Below are positions 63,267 through 64,000 of a stretch of DNA of 64,000 nt, piece after piece. Every line of letters begins with the position of its first letter. Positions within the stretch are counted from its first letter, which is position 1. This DNA comes from Mycoplasmatota bacterium (lineage in GTDB: Bacteria; Bacillota_I; Bacilli_A; Haloplasmatales; Haloplasmataceae). The notes under the pieces were generated by a model. It was given only the letters and a program-made list of their open reading frames with translations, made no database searches and was not told the DNA's origin. The DNA lies in NCBI GenBank assembly GCA_018394295.1, contig CP074573.1, positions 1,488,001-1,552,000 on the forward strand. Direction: 5' to 3'. A program made the translations under genes and the position numbers.

Positions 63267-64000
63267 TTATTGGTTTGACTTTTTAGAATAATATTTCCTT
63301 CTCCACACTAAAAAACCGATTAATAACGTTAAATAACCGATAAGTCCTGCAATCATAAAGTAATTATAATATCCTTTGTGTGGAATGGTATAAGCGATAA
63401 CAGGAAAACTGAGTAGAATCATCATTGGAATTCCAATAGGAGCCGCAATGGCACTCCCTAAAACCACCACGTTATCCGCTGTATCCGTCTCTAATTCAGG
63501 ATCAATTCCTCGAAGAAGCGCAAGTCCTGTTGCGGCTACGCCGGTTAACATACCAAATAATGTTATCACATAATGATTTGGATTTTCATTAAAAACATAC
63601 CGGCCGAATAATGTCACATATATTAACGTTCCTAAAGCCCCTACAACCGTAACTAATAATAAAATTTCCCAATATTCCTTAATTGAACTAATTTTTATCG
63701 ACATAACAGAAGCCGTAATCATAACATTCAAGGCAAATGAAGATATATTATGCATCATATAATCATCAATTAAAGGTTTCGTCCGGTGACCGCGTGTCTC
63801 TAGTTTTCTTAAAAAACCTCTTAATCCTAAGGCAATAAATACTCCAAATAAATAACTAAAACCTAAAACTAAACCACCTAGTGTTTTTCCAATTTCACCA
63901 AGAGGTAACATCGTTTGATAAAATAACAATGAAACCAAATAAGTTAATAGAAAAATCAGAGATAGCCAAACAACTTGAACAAGAAAGTTATCGGAAAAAT
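63267..64000 (-). CDS. GltS-like sodium/glutamate symporter (3' part)
   Basis: The frame stays open to the right edge, so the 5' end lies outside the window (at least 244 residues visible). It is a polytopic membrane protein with about six hydrophobic segments, DNFLVQVVWL near the edge, a Gly-rich GMLTGVAATGLALLRGIDPE and GSAIAAPIGIPMM. The pattern fits the glutamate:Na+ symporter (ESS/GltS) family, whose inverted repeats contain such Gly-rich re-entrant loops. Substrate is inferred only. A TTG inside the frame is not a likely start. Confidence 0.7.
   Translation of the reverse strand, partial: FSDNFLVQVVWLSLIFLLTYLVSLLFYQTMLPLGEIGKTLGGLVLGFSYLFGVFIALGLRGFLRKLETRGHRTKPLIDDYMMHNISSFALNVMITASVMSIKISSIKEYWEILLLVTVVGALGTLIYVTLFGRYVFNENPNHYVITLFGMLTGVAATGLALLRGIDPELETDTADNVVVLGSAIAAPIGIPMMILLSFPVIAYTIPHKGYYNYFMIAGLIGYLTLLIGFLVWRRKYYSKKSNQ

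Overview
The window is AT-rich (roughly 30% GC) chromosomal DNA of a low-GC Gram-positive bacterium (Bacillota). Genes have strong GGAGG/AGGTG-type ribosome binding sites, TGA is used as a stop (for example at the end of dpaA), and long blocks keep the gene order of Bacillus subtilis. Dipicolinate synthase genes (dpaA, dpaB) point to an endospore former or a recent descendant of one. I cannot name the genus. A deep-branching, reduced Bacilli/Erysipelotrichia-like lineage is my guess.

Layout. 1-9.3 kb: start of ruvX, alaS with its alanine T-box, an AI-2E-type permease, a DUF3918-like peptide, recD2, mnmA and divergent rarA; this is the B. subtilis alaS-to-rarA neighbourhood without cymR, iscS and yrrB. 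9.3-16.9 kb: accessory DNA with a secreted Ig-repeat protein, a structured RNA gene of about 140 nt with a near-ideal promoter and its own terminator, an orphan gene, a gene fragment, and an IS66-family element with an ISL3-family element inserted in its right inverted repeat (both with 8-bp target duplications). 17-22.8 kb: a nadA-nadB-nadC-nadD-nadE operon that encodes the path from aspartate to NAD. 22.8-36.1 kb: a nupNOPQ-type nucleoside ABC importer, a SpoIIIE-like protein with a ruined ATPase site, RNase J, and the dpaA-dpaB-asd-dapG-dapA operon from aspartate to dipicolinate. 36.5-40 kb: accessory region with small membrane or orphan proteins and decayed Rhs-repeat sequence. 40-45.1 kb: pnp, rpsO, ribF, truB and an acidic orphan. 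45.3-49.4 kb: trxA and mutS2, divergent rnhC, and rpsU. 49.4-56.5 kb: the CIRCE-controlled hrcA-grpE-dnaK-dnaJ operon followed by rsmE and mtaB. 56.5-64 kb: a ParB-like orphan, an M3 peptidase, a broken UroD-family gene, lspA, three orphan plus-strand genes, a small membrane protein, hemW, and the 3' part of a GltS-like symporter.

How the parts work together: two aspartate-consuming operons (NAD and dipicolinate) and a nucleoside importer sit near each other. RNA-level control is abundant: a T-box, terminators inside the dnaK-dnaJ and bmpA-ATPase junctions, an rpsO leader hairpin, and two genes whose Shine-Dalgarno and start codon are separated by an 8-bp hairpin. No CRISPR array, tRNA, rRNA or recognisable defence system was seen. 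The most unusual items are the ATPase-dead SpoIIIE homologue at the spoIIIE locus, the unidentified structured RNA, and the nested, doubly inactivated insertion sequences.
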